DNA from: Endozoicomonas ascidiicola | GTDB taxonomy: Bacteria > Pseudomonadota > Gammaproteobacteria > Pseudomonadales > Endozoicomonadaceae | Assembly: GCF_001646945.1 (NCBI RefSeq) | Contig: NZ_LUTV01000001.1 | Location: 421,776-479,853, forward strand | Length of the DNA: 58,078 nt | Direction of reading: 5' to 3' | Shown here: piece after piece, positions 8,384 through 17,086 of the stretch | How the letters are laid out: every line of letters begins with the position of its first letter | Position numbering within the stretch: position 1 is the stretch's first letter | The notes under the pieces: generated by a model | Databases searched by the model: none | Told to the model about the DNA's origin: nothing | What the model saw: the letters and a program-made list of their open reading frames with translations, nothing else | Made by a program: the position numbers and the translations under genes

Positions 8384-9772
8384 TTATGGCTGCTTGATAT
8401 GGAAAGACTTGGGCCGAGTAAGAGCGTCATACCCCAACACCGACAAAGTGCAACCTCGCCCGGAGTTTTTGATACCTGTCCAGGCCAGCCCCGGGTCTAA
8501 ATAGTCACACCGATTAATAAAAAATGTGCCGGTTTGAACCCGTTCACCCAATGCGATCCCTGCTTCAACATCCTGCGTAAAAATGGCAGCAGTTAAGCCA
8601 AACTCACTGTCGTTCATCAAACCAATGGCTTCGTCATCGGAACGGACTTTTTGCACGCCCACCACAGGACCAAAGCTTTCTTCAGTCATCACCCGCATGG
8701 AGTGATCCACGCTGGTTAATAGCTGAGGAGCTAAATAAGGTGTGCCTTCTTGATCCATAGGAAACGCTGAAGGATCTATATGAGCCACTGCGCCCTGCGC
8801 TATCGCATCATTTATCTGCTGTCGTACAAAATCCGCAGCACCGGCTTTCACCAAGGGTCCTAAAGTGGTTGTCGGGTCATCAGGCAGACCAAGACGATAG
8901 GCTTTAACCAATGCCACCGCTTTTTCTAAAAAATCATCATAAACGGCTTCATGCACATAAATCCGTTCAATACCACAGCACGATTGCCCGGAATTAAAAA
9001 AAGCACCATCAATCACCGTGGCAACGGCGGAATCCAAATCAGCATCTTCACGAACATAGGCCGGATCTTTCCCCCCAAGCTCCAGCCCCATACCGATAAA
9101 ACGCCCTGCTGCTGCCTTTTCCACGGAAGCCCCCCCAGACACTGAGCCTGTAAAAGCAACATGGGCGACCTGATCGGCTTTAATCAGATATTCCGTGTCC
9201 TGATGAGACATATGCAAATATTGAAAGACACCTTCAGGCAAACCGGCCTCGGTAAATGCATGTACCAGACGCTCGGCGCATAATGGCGTGTGTGCAGAAT
9301 GCTTTAGCAGAACCCCATTACCTGCCATTAAAGCGGGCATAATACTGTTAATGGCTGTCAGCAAAGGGAAGTTCCAGGGCGCAATGATCAGCACGATACC
9401 GAGCGCTTCTTTCTTGATGTATCGAGTAAACCCTGCCTTCTCCGGCAAAGCCACAGGGCTCAATGCTTCTTCCGCCACAGAAATCATGTAGCGGGCACGC
9501 TCTTCAAACCCTGCCACTTCACCACCAGCGTATTGAATAGGCCGCCCCATTTGCCAGGTGATTTCACGGGCAATGTCGCCTTTTTGGCTAACAAAAATAT
9601 CAACGGCCTTAGTGCAGATCTCTACCCGTTGATTCACACTTAATGATTGCCATGCTTTTTGCGCACTGACTGCCTGCGCTAATGCCAAATCAATTTGATT
9701 CTGCGTTGCGAGTTTTCGCTCCACATAAACCTGCCCATCCACAGGCGAGATGGTTTGCTGAACATCTGTCAT
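8384..9772 (-). CDS. NAD(P)-dependent aldehyde dehydrogenase
   Basis: The 462-residue protein is a standard ALDH superfamily enzyme. PWNFPLLTAIN marks the cofactor fold, the general-base Glu lies in GMGLELGGKDPAYV, and the nucleophilic Cys is in FNSGQSCCGIERIYVH, with a second Cys beside it. EESFGPVVGVQ is the usual late motif. It probably oxidises the aldehyde made by the neighbouring Fe-type alcohol dehydrogenase to an acid. The gene starts 9 bp after the ligase gene and precedes the dehydrogenase gene on the same strand, so transcription is almost certainly shared. The function resembles PuuC of the Puu pathway, but the physiological aldehyde cannot be read from sequence. Confidence 0.88.
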   Translation of the reverse strand: MTDVQQTISPVDGQVYVERKLATQNQIDLALAQAVSAQKAWQSLSVNQRVEICTKAVDIFVSQKGDIAREITWQMGRPIQYAGGEVAGFEERARYMISVAEEALSPVALPEKAGFTRYIKKEALGIVLIIAPWNFPLLTAINSIMPALMAGNGVLLKHSAHTPLCAERLVHAFTEAGLPEGVFQYLHMSHQDTEYLIKADQVAHVAFTGSVSGGASVEKAAAGRFIGMGLELGGKDPAYVREDADLDSAVATVIDGAFFNSGQSCCGIERIYVHEAVYDDFLEKAVALVKAYRLGLPDDPTTTLGPLVKAGAADFVRQQINDAIAQGAVAHIDPSAFPMDQEGTPYLAPQLLTSVDHSMRVMTEESFGPVVGVQKVRSDDEAIGLMNDSEFGLTAAIFTQDVEAGIALGERVQTGTFFINRCDYLDPGLAWTGIKNSGRGCTLSVLGYDALTRPKSFHIKQP

Positions 9773-9781
9773 GATGATTTC

Positions 9782-11164
9782 TCAAATAATTTCGAAATAA
9801 CGATCCATTTCCCAATCCGTAATGTGCTTACGGAATTCACGCTCTTCCCACTCACGACTGGCAGCGTAATGATCGACAAAATCATCCCCTAACATAGAGC
9901 GCGTAGCACTGGATTGTTTGAATTTCTGAGCCGCATCCCAAAGAGTTGAAGGTAATGCTAACTCTGGCGAATGCTGTTGTTCATAGGCATTGCCTTTCAC
10001 CTGCTCTTCCGGCTCCCACTCATTAATAATGCCCTGCAGGCCAGAAGCCAAAGCGGCGGCCAGAGAAAGGTAAGGGTTGGCATCCGCAGAACCAAGACGA
10101 TATTCTACCCGCTGGGATTTATCGGAACCGGGAATCACTCGCAATGCTGTCGTACGATTCTCCACACCCCATGTGGCATCGGTCGGCGCCCAGAAACCGG
10201 GAATCAGTCGTGTATAACTGTTCACCGTTGGGGCAATCATTGGCAGGAATTCAGGCATTAGTCGTTGTTGGCCGGCGATGAAATGCCGTTGAATTTTGCT
10301 GATATTGTTTTGCTGATCAGGATCGTAAAATGCGGACTTACCATCCGATTTATTGCGAAGAGACAAATGAATATGACCACTCTGACCCGGATAATCTCCA
10401 GACCATTTCGCCATAAACGTCGCCATCAGTTCATTGCGCTGAGCCAGCACTTTGATGAACGTTTTAAACAGTGCCGCCTTATCTGCCGCATTAATCGCTG
10501 AATCAACTGTAATGGCTGCTTCGATAACGCCCGGACCTGTTTCGGTGTGGATACCTTCAATGGGAAAATCCATTGTCTCACCAAGGTTAAGAATCTGATG
10601 ATACAGATCTGAATGAACAGAATTTCTAAGAATGGAATATCCAAACCAATCTGGCGTCAGTGGCTTGAGATTTCTAAACCCTTTTTCCCGGGCTGATTCT
10701 GGCGTTTCCTGAAACATAAAGAATTCATATTCCAGAGCACCAAACACATCAAAACCCAACTCATCAGCTTTTTCGATAACCCTTCGTAATGTGCCGCGAG
10801 GGCAAAGTGCTTCTGCCTGCTCTGAGAATTCCCCCATAAACAGCAACATGCCATCTTCAAAAGGAATTTCACGACAAGTCTCCGGCAAAATTCTGACAGG
10901 CGCATCAGGATAGCCGGTATGCCAGCCCGTATAGTTAACATTATCGTAAAGCTGATCCTTACTGTCCCAACCCAGAATCACATCGCAGAAGGCAAAACCA
11001 TTTTCCAGGGCAGAAAAAAACTTGGCTTTGCTCATGTACTTGCCGAGCATGACGCCATCGTTATCGAACAAGCCCACTTTTACATGGCTTAACCCCCGTT
11101 CTTCAACGATTCGCTTGGCATCGGCTACAGTTTTCACATCTCTGGGGTTCTGCATACCGCTCAC
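9782..11164 (-). CDS. Glutamine synthetase-like gamma-glutamyl-amine ligase
   Basis: The 460-residue protein has the glutamine synthetase fold. The beta-grasp N-domain opens with HVKVGLFDNDGVMLGKYM. The catalytic domain carries the metal site in ALEYEFFMFQE, the glutamate-site block HTETGPGVIEAAI, GQSGHIHLSL, and the ATP/phosphate-binding NSYTRLIPGFWAPTDATWGV and ENRTTALRV. True ammonia-assimilating GlnA enzymes have a different N-domain, and this form matches PuuA/SpuB/GlnA4-type ligases that attach glutamate to an amine. It follows a permease gene and precedes oxidation enzymes, which supports a catabolic role. Putrescine, ethanolamine or another amine could be the acceptor; the ethanolamine-type permease upstream favours ethanolamine. 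Confidence 0.85.
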   Translation of the reverse strand: MSGMQNPRDVKTVADAKRIVEERGLSHVKVGLFDNDGVMLGKYMSKAKFFSALENGFAFCDVILGWDSKDQLYDNVNYTGWHTGYPDAPVRILPETCREIPFEDGMLLFMGEFSEQAEALCPRGTLRRVIEKADELGFDVFGALEYEFFMFQETPESAREKGFRNLKPLTPDWFGYSILRNSVHSDLYHQILNLGETMDFPIEGIHTETGPGVIEAAITVDSAINAADKAALFKTFIKVLAQRNELMATFMAKWSGDYPGQSGHIHLSLRNKSDGKSAFYDPDQQNNISKIQRHFIAGQQRLMPEFLPMIAPTVNSYTRLIPGFWAPTDATWGVENRTTALRVIPGSDKSQRVEYRLGSADANPYLSLAAALASGLQGIINEWEPEEQVKGNAYEQQHSPELALPSTLWDAAQKFKQSSATRSMLGDDFVDHYAASREWEEREFRKHITDWEMDRYFEII

Positions 11165-11192
11165 TCCATTGTTTTTATTCTTGTTTTAAACA

Positions 11193-11214
11193 GCCGGGTA
11201 ACGCTTTACCCGGC
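11193..11214 (-). terminator. Intergenic hairpin between permease and ligase genes
   Basis: GCCGGGTAA and CTTTACCCGGC form a strong GC stem in the short gap after the permease gene. On the minus strand it is followed only by a weak T-containing stretch, so it may act as a partial terminator or mRNA stabiliser that sets permease expression apart from the downstream genes. Confidence 0.45.
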
Positions 11215-11221
11215 CTATCCC

Positions 11222-12670
11222 TTAACTCAGCTCAGACTCAGCTTTGGCAATCGCCTCAAACTCTTCTTCTGGCGCCTTAGCCACCAAGTGATGACGACTA
11301 TAGAAAGCAAAGTACGCAATCATAATGGCGTAGAATACTGCAGACCAAAAGGCGGCTTCTTTGCTCACCACAAAGGTGGCAATAAAAGCGACAATGGACA
11401 ACAAGAAAGCAATGCCAGACGTCAATGTGCCACCAGGTGTTTTATAAGGACGTTCCAGATCAGGCTCTTTCACTCGTAGAATGATGTGCGACAACGTCAT
11501 CATGGCATAAGAGATGGTGGCACCAAATACCGCCATGGTAATCAGCAGATCACCTTCACCGGTCAATGAAAGCAGGAACCCAATAATCCCGGGAATAATC
11601 AATGCCATGGCTGGCACCTTGCGTTCACCGGTTTTGGACAGAAAACGTGGCAAATAACCGGCACGGGACAAGGCAAACACCTGACGGGAATAGGCATAAA
11701 TAATGGAGAAGAAAGAAGCAATCAGACCGGCAAGACCAATTAGATTCACAAATGTGGCGGCTGTGGAGTCTTCTCCATACACATGCTGCAGCGCGCCCAC
11801 TAATGGCGCAGCATGGTCTTTCATAAGATTTGCACCCGCACCACCCGGCGCCAGTACCAACACTGAGCCACCAAACACCAACAGAACCAACATGGCGGTG
11901 ATGATGCCTTTAGGCATATCTTTTTTTGGGTCACCCGCTTCTTCCGCTGCCAGTGGTACGCCTTCCACAGCCAGAAACAACCAGATTGCAAAAGGAATCG
12001 CTGCCCAGATGCCTATATACCCTTCAGGCAGGAAAGACGATGCGCCTGCAGCCTCTGTATTTACGGCAATATCAAACAGGTTATTGCTATCAAAAGCAGG
12101 AATCATTCCGACAATAAAGACGACAATAGCCAATGAAGCCAACGCCGTAATCACCATCATAATCTTTAATGCTTCGCCGGCACCCCAAAGGTGAATACCC
12201 ACAAACATGGCATAGAAAGCAAGGTAAACCAGCGGACCATCCAGCCCCACCAGCTCAGACACATAGCCGCCTATAAAAACGGCAATGGCCGCAGGTGCAA
12301 TAGCGTATTCAAGGAGAATGGCAGTACCCGTCAAATAGCCACCCCACGGGCCAAGTGCACGACGGGCGTAGGAGTAACCGCCACCCGCCGTTGGCAGCGA
12401 TGCAGAAAGTTCTGCAAGGGAAAGCACCATGAACATATACATGATGGCCATGGCAATGGTTGCCAGCAACATACCGCCAAAGCCGCCTTGCTCGAGGCCG
12501 AAGTTCCAACCGGCAAAGTCGCCGGAAATGACGTACGACACTCCCAGGCCTGCTAATAATATCCAGCCGGCGGCGCCTTTTTTCAGCTGTCGTTGTTTCA
12601 GGTAATCGTCCGAGACTTTTTCGTACCCGACTGTACTGTTATTGACCGGTGGTCTTCCTGTTTCCAGCAT
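11222..12670 (-). CDS. APC-superfamily amino acid/ethanolamine permease (EAT-like)
   Basis: The 482-residue protein has about 12 hydrophobic segments. The N-terminal block matches the ethanolamine permease subgroup closely: KKGAAGWILLAGLGVSYVIS, then GDFAGWNFGLEQGG, then SLAELSASLPTAGGGYSYAR and GPWGGYLTGTAILLEYAIAP. It should act as an inner-membrane importer, probably driven by an ion gradient. It is the first gene of the catabolic operon (permease, ligase, ALDH, Fe-ADH, hydrolase). No eutB/eutC ammonia-lyase genes are present nearby, so if ethanolamine is the substrate it is probably processed by the gamma-glutamyl route. A LysR gene lies 167 bp upstream on the same strand. Confidence 0.8.
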   Translation of the reverse strand: MLETGRPPVNNSTVGYEKVSDDYLKQRQLKKGAAGWILLAGLGVSYVISGDFAGWNFGLEQGGFGGMLLATIAMAIMYMFMVLSLAELSASLPTAGGGYSYARRALGPWGGYLTGTAILLEYAIAPAAIAVFIGGYVSELVGLDGPLVYLAFYAMFVGIHLWGAGEALKIMMVITALASLAIVVFIVGMIPAFDSNNLFDIAVNTEAAGASSFLPEGYIGIWAAIPFAIWLFLAVEGVPLAAEEAGDPKKDMPKGIITAMLVLLVFGGSVLVLAPGGAGANLMKDHAAPLVGALQHVYGEDSTAATFVNLIGLAGLIASFFSIIYAYSRQVFALSRAGYLPRFLSKTGERKVPAMALIIPGIIGFLLSLTGEGDLLITMAVFGATISYAMMTLSHIILRVKEPDLERPYKTPGGTLTSGIAFLLSIVAFIATFVVSKEAAFWSAVFYAIMIAYFAFYSRHHLVAKAPEEEFEAIAKAESELS

Positions 12671-12837
12671 CAGTGACTCCGTTTTATTGTTATGGTTTGT
12701 GGCCCATACTGCTCGGCACTGATTCAGCGAAATATGCTTAGATCAAAGTGTAAAAGCCCCATTACGAGGCAACAATCATCTTCACAAACTCTGAAGTCGT
12801 ACTATTAGCAAAACTAATACAAGCAAACCTAATACCA

Positions 12838-13800
12838 CTATTTCTGAATGCTGATTTTTGCATCCAGCCATGGCATCCATTGGATCAACTCAGGCACAAT
12901 TTTATCTTTCAGAATTGCACGACTGTTGACAGCCATCTCCTCGGGAATAGTCCATAAGTCATAGCTGCGACTAACCAGTGTCAGTTCACGAAAATCATCT
13001 GGCGCGGGCAGTGGGTGGACATCTACCAGTCCATTTATCCATTGCCGGCACTGATAGAGACAGAGCGGCGTGGTGATTGCCCAGCACAGCCCGGTAGAGA
13101 CCATGTTGACAATGGCTGCGGTATTATCCAGCTGCAGTTTTCTTGGTAATTCCAGCTGTAGCCGGGTTAGCTTATGGTTAATTGATTTACCAATGAGCGA
13201 GTGAACCGGATAGCGGGCAAAGTCCAGTTGGCTTGCTAACGACATAATCAAGTCATCACCGCCTTGAAAGCCAGCGGGGCACACCATGATCAAAGGCTCT
13301 CTGAGAATCGGGTAACGTTTGAGTTCATTGCCATCAAACACCTGATCATCTGAAATAATAATATCCACATCATGTGATAAAAGACTTTGGGCGTGAATGT
13401 GTGAAAGCCCTGTGCTGATAAACCATTCAGCAGTTTGTTTTTTTAATAATTCCGTCAGCGGCTTACCAATAGCCGTCACCAGAGAGTCCACCATGGCAAT
13501 TCTTGCTCGATCAATATGCTGAACCTGCCCTGTTTTAACGCTTCTGCTTAATTGGCGAGCATGATCCAGTATTCGGATACTCCGGTCGTAAAAAAAACGA
13601 CCATCAGGGGTTAGTTGAATAGGCCTGACAGCCCGGTCAATGAGTTGTGCCTCTAGCGTTTCTTCAATATTTGCCAACGTCTGAGATATTGCGGATTGAC
13701 TGATATCAAGGCGCTGCGCCGCCGCTGTCATGGTGCCGCTTTTCACCACTTCAACAAAGACTTCAAGAGAGCGCAAATCAAAACCAAATGGGTAAGACAT
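12838..13800 (-). CDS. LysR-family transcriptional regulator
   Basis: The N-terminal winged helix-turn-helix is clear: FDLRSLEVFVEVVKSGTMTA, then AAQRLDISQSAISQTLANIE. A periplasmic-binding-protein-like effector domain follows, giving about 320 residues. ATG at 13800 (MSYPFGF) is preferred because it sits at the usual distance before the first helix; a GTG at 13812 would add four residues. The gene lies between the amine-catabolic operon (same strand, downstream) and the divergent ABC transporter operon, the classic position for a LysR protein controlling one or both. The 168 bp to the transporter gene should contain its operator, but no confident T-N11-A box was picked. Confidence 0.85.
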   Translation of the reverse strand: MSYPFGFDLRSLEVFVEVVKSGTMTAAAQRLDISQSAISQTLANIEETLEAQLIDRAVRPIQLTPDGRFFYDRSIRILDHARQLSRSVKTGQVQHIDRARIAMVDSLVTAIGKPLTELLKKQTAEWFISTGLSHIHAQSLLSHDVDIIISDDQVFDGNELKRYPILREPLIMVCPAGFQGGDDLIMSLASQLDFARYPVHSLIGKSINHKLTRLQLELPRKLQLDNTAAIVNMVSTGLCWAITTPLCLYQCRQWINGLVDVHPLPAPDDFRELTLVSRSYDLWTIPEEMAVNSRAILKDKIVPELIQWMPWLDAKISIQK

Positions 13801-13968
13801 AAATCCAGTCACATATTTTTAAAATTATTTTTATTCGACGTTTACAGTCTATTGAATAGCAATCAATGGATTAAAGCCATTGACCTGAGTGGTAAAGGGT
13901 GAAATATTTCTGTAACAAAATTTCATAACAATAGCGAAGAATAACAACAAACCTCAAAGGGGCGCACC

Positions 13969-15039
13969 ATGTTAAAAACAATGAAAGGTCTACTGGCCTT
14001 ATCGGTATCAGCCGCTGTCATGATATCTGCCAGCGCACAGGCGGAAGAACTTCGCCTTTTAACCTGGGGCGGGTATGCACCTCAGGAAGTGATTGATCAG
14101 TTCGAGCAGGAAACCGGCATTACCGTCAAAGTAACCAAATCCAACAACGAAGACATGATTTCCAAACTGCGTGCCACCCGTGGTGCCGGTTATGACCTGG
14201 TTCAGCCTAGTCAGGATCGGGTGACCGGCGCTCAAAAAGAGTACCGTATTTATAAGCCTATGGATCTCAGCCAGCTGAACGCTGAACAGTTTATTCCTTC
14301 CATGCTTGCTGCCACCAAAACCAACACAACCATTAATGGTGACGTTTATGGTGTGCCTCACATTTGGGGAACCAGCGGCCTGATCGCGGGTGTTTCAGAA
14401 AGCAAAAACGCTTACAGTTTTAATGATCTTTGCTCTGATGATTATAAGGGCAAGGTCTCCTATCGTCTGAAGCGCCCAACGCTGATTGGTTTTGCTTTTG
14501 CCATGGGTGAAGATCCTTTTGCCGCGTATACCGATGAAAAAAAATACGCAGAAATTCTGGGCAAGGTTGAACAAAAGCTCATCGACTGCAAAGACAATGT
14601 GAAAGCCTATTGGAGTGGCGGCGATGCCCTGATCAACCTGCTGCGCAGCGGTGAAGTGACTCTGGCCATGGGCTGGGATGCCGGCGGCTGGAAGCTGCAC
14701 AAAGAAACGGGCAACATCAACTTCGTACCACCGGAGTCTGGTGCTCTGGGCTGGATCGACACCTTTGCCCTGCCTGCTAAAGGCAAGAATGATGAAGCTG
14801 CCTATAAATGGATTAACTTCGTGATGCAGCCAGAAATTGCAGCGAAGATCACCGAAGCCGCTGGTAACTTTACCGCTTCCGCCGGTGCTGAAGAGTTTGT
14901 TAACGATGAACTCAGCAACAGTTATAAAATCAGTTATAACCAAAGCAGCCTGGACAACATCAAGTGGTATCCACCAGTACCAGCTGGGCTTGAAATCATC
15001 GAGGGTAAAACCCTGGATCGTATTAAAGCTGCACAATAA
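13969..15039 (+). CDS. Polyamine-type ABC transporter periplasmic binding protein (PotD/PotF family)
   Basis: A Sec signal peptide (KTMKGLLALSVSAAVMISAS, cleaved near AQAEE) precedes a 330-residue binding protein. LRLLTWGGYAPQEVIDQFEQ is the typical PotD/PotF N-terminus, YDLVQPSQDRV and YGVPHIWGTSGL are the ligand-pocket regions, and LAMGWDAGGW is the hinge-side aromatic motif. In E. coli PotF the last motif is, from memory, GWAGD, whose Asp contacts the amine; here the aligned Asp is replaced and an Asp lies two positions earlier, so the ligand may not be putrescine. The gene leads an operon in the order binding protein, ATPase, permease, permease, as in potFGHI, divergent from the LysR gene. 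Confidence 0.85.
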   Translation: MLKTMKGLLALSVSAAVMISASAQAEELRLLTWGGYAPQEVIDQFEQETGITVKVTKSNNEDMISKLRATRGAGYDLVQPSQDRVTGAQKEYRIYKPMDLSQLNAEQFIPSMLAATKTNTTINGDVYGVPHIWGTSGLIAGVSESKNAYSFNDLCSDDYKGKVSYRLKRPTLIGFAFAMGEDPFAAYTDEKKYAEILGKVEQKLIDCKDNVKAYWSGGDALINLLRSGEVTLAMGWDAGGWKLHKETGNINFVPPESGALGWIDTFALPAKGKNDEAAYKWINFVMQPEIAAKITEAAGNFTASAGAEEFVNDELSNSYKISYNQSSLDNIKWYPPVPAGLEIIEGKTLDRIKAAQ

Positions 15040-15057
15040 ATACACATAATGCTGAAC

Positions 15058-15081
15058 CCACCGGCCATTCATGGCTGGTGG
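15058..15081 (+). promoter_or_regulatory. Hairpin between binding-protein and ATPase genes
   Basis: CCACCGGCCA (15058-15067) pairs with TGGCTGGTGG (15072-15081) around a short loop, with no T-run after it. Such hairpins often stabilise the upstream mRNA so the binding protein is made in excess over the transporter. It overlaps the alternative ATG at 15071, which argues for the ATPase start at 15107. Confidence 0.5.
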
Positions 15082-15106
15082 CACCTCTGATTCTGGATGT
15101 ACCCCC

Positions 15107-16210
15107 ATGACTTTCGACCTTGAATGCCGCAATGTTTCCAAACAGTTTGGTGACTTTCAGGCAGTAAACGACATCTCTCTTGAAATTCTTGCTGGCTCAT
15201 TTTTTTCCATACTTGGCCCTTCCGGCTGCGGCAAAACAACACTACTGCGAATGCTTGCGGGTTTCTCTGAGCCAGACCAGGGAGAGATTCTCATCAAAGG
15301 GAAAAAGATGGCGGGCATTCCTCCTAATAAACGCCCGGTAAACATGGTTTTTCAACACCTTGCTTTGTTCCCCATGATGAATATTGGGGAAAACATTGCC
15401 TATGGCTTGAAGCGCAACAAAGTGCCAAAGCAGGAAAGAGACAAGAAAGTTGCTGATGTGCTGGAGCGTATCGACTTACCGGGGATTGAAAATAAATCCG
15501 TTCATCAACTGTCCGGCGGACAAAAGCAACGTGTAGCCATTGCCCGCTGTCTGGTTCTGGAACCTGATGTGCTGCTATTAGATGAGCCTCTGGGCGCTTT
15601 GGACCTAAAACTTCGGGAGCAAATGAAAGTAGAGCTTAAAAAACTGCAGCAGGCGTTTGGCACCACTTTTATTTACATCACCCATGATCAATCAGAAGCC
15701 ATGGTGATGTCTGATCAGGTTGCTGTTATGAACCATGGTCGTTTTGAGCAGGTAGGTTCACCGCAGTCTCTCTACTATCAACCAAATACGGCATTTGTCG
15801 CTGGATTTGTCGGCAACAACAATCGCATTGAAGGCGTCGTTGAATCCATCGTGGGTGAAACGGCCATCATTCGTTCGGACGCTGGTCAACAATTCAAAAC
15901 CACGTTCCCTGAAGCCAAATTGCACTCTGGTCAACAAGTTCACCTGTATATCCGGCCAGAAGCCATTCATATTCGCAGAGATCAAAACGTCACCTCGGAG
16001 AACCATATCAATGGTCGAGTCGAAAGCATTCTATTTGATGGTGGCAACAGTCAGGTGCTGGTAAAAGATACAGAGTCTTCCCAGGAACTTACCGTATCTC
16101 TTCCTCAAACCCAGGAGTTTAATGACCTGACAGCGGGAGAAATGATTTCCTTATCCTGGGACATACGACAGAGCAATGTTTTTTCAGCCAATAACAAGAG
16201 TGAGCCCTGA
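15107..16210 (+). CDS. Polyamine-type ABC transporter ATP-binding protein (PotA/PotG family)
   Basis: The nucleotide-binding domain has Walker A GPSGCGKTT, Q-loop VFQHLALFP, signature LSGGQKQRVAIARC, Walker B VLLLDEPLGALD and the H-loop ITHDQSEAM. A TOBE-type C-terminal domain follows (IRPEAIHI and the later beta repeats). Start 15107 (MTFDLECRNVSKQFG) is chosen over 15071 because the extra 12 residues are not typical and the earlier ATG lies in a hairpin, although the Shine-Dalgarno sequence is weak in both cases. It energises uptake by the two permeases encoded directly downstream. Confidence 0.88.
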   Translation: MTFDLECRNVSKQFGDFQAVNDISLEILAGSFFSILGPSGCGKTTLLRMLAGFSEPDQGEILIKGKKMAGIPPNKRPVNMVFQHLALFPMMNIGENIAYGLKRNKVPKQERDKKVADVLERIDLPGIENKSVHQLSGGQKQRVAIARCLVLEPDVLLLDEPLGALDLKLREQMKVELKKLQQAFGTTFIYITHDQSEAMVMSDQVAVMNHGRFEQVGSPQSLYYQPNTAFVAGFVGNNNRIEGVVESIVGETAIIRSDAGQQFKTTFPEAKLHSGQQVHLYIRPEAIHIRRDQNVTSENHINGRVESILFDGGNSQVLVKDTESSQELTVSLPQTQEFNDLTAGEMISLSWDIRQSNVFSANNKSEP

Positions 16211-16212
16211 TT

Positions 16213-17076
16213 ATGAATGGGAAAAAACTCTCTTTTTATCTGTTATTGATACCATTGCTACTCACTCTGGCGCTGCTGATTCTGCTTCCACAGCTGGATA
16301 TGTTGGGTATTTCTCTGCGGGAGCGGGTGAGTTACGGAGTTTATGAATTCAGCCTGCTCCATTACCAGGCATTTTTCACCGAACCGCTCTACTGGAATAC
16401 ATTTGTTCGTACTGCCGTAATGTCAATTCTAGCCACCGCATTAACATTACTGATTTCATTTCCGGTTGCCTGGTACATCGCCAAAATCGCCCAGGGGAAA
16501 AACAAGAATCTGATGTTTCTGGCCTGCCTGATTCCTTTTTGGGTCAGTGAATTGGTACGCACCTATGGCTGGATGATTTTGCTGCGGGAAAGTGGTGTGA
16601 TCAGTGGTTTTCTGCAATGGACAGGGCTTGCGGACGCCCCTGTTGAAATGCTGTACAACGACATCACTGTAATGACCGGCCTCGTCTATACCTCCATGCT
16701 CTTTATGGTGGTTCCGCTGGTCAGCACTCTGGAAGGCATGGACGACAGCCTGGTAGAAGCCGCCTACGATTTAGGCGGAAATCACTTTACCGTGTTGCGT
16801 ACAGTGATTGTGCCTTATGCCGTGCCTGGCATTGTTTCCGGCTGCATTGTCGTCTTTATGTTGACGCTGGGTAATTATCTGACGCCGACGCTTCTGGGCG
16901 GAAAGGACAGCCTCTGGTTCACAGAGCAAATCTTCACTCAGTTTATTACTCGTTTTAACTGGGAACAGGGCGCAGCGTTTGGCGTATTGCTTCTTTGCCT
17001 CTCGTCGTTGATTGTCTGGCTCGGCCTGAAACTCAGTAAGCAATCCTTTAAACAAGCCATGACCAGCGATGCCTGA
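16213..17076 (+). CDS. ABC transporter permease (PotB/PotH family)
   Basis: The 287-residue protein has six predicted membrane segments. The first (LSFYLLLIPLLLTLALLILL) is followed by a periplasmic loop. The cytoplasmic EAA motif region is EGMDDSLVEAAYDLGGNHFT, which docks with the ATPase. ISFPVAWYIAKIAQG is typical of polyamine permeases. It starts 2 bp after the ATPase stop codon, so the genes are translationally coupled, and it pairs with the next gene to form the membrane channel. Confidence 0.87.
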   Translation: MNGKKLSFYLLLIPLLLTLALLILLPQLDMLGISLRERVSYGVYEFSLLHYQAFFTEPLYWNTFVRTAVMSILATALTLLISFPVAWYIAKIAQGKNKNLMFLACLIPFWVSELVRTYGWMILLRESGVISGFLQWTGLADAPVEMLYNDITVMTGLVYTSMLFMVVPLVSTLEGMDDSLVEAAYDLGGNHFTVLRTVIVPYAVPGIVSGCIVVFMLTLGNYLTPTLLGGKDSLWFTEQIFTQFITRFNWEQGAAFGVLLLCLSSLIVWLGLKLSKQSFKQAMTSDA

Positions 17077-17086
17077 GGAGTAAATC

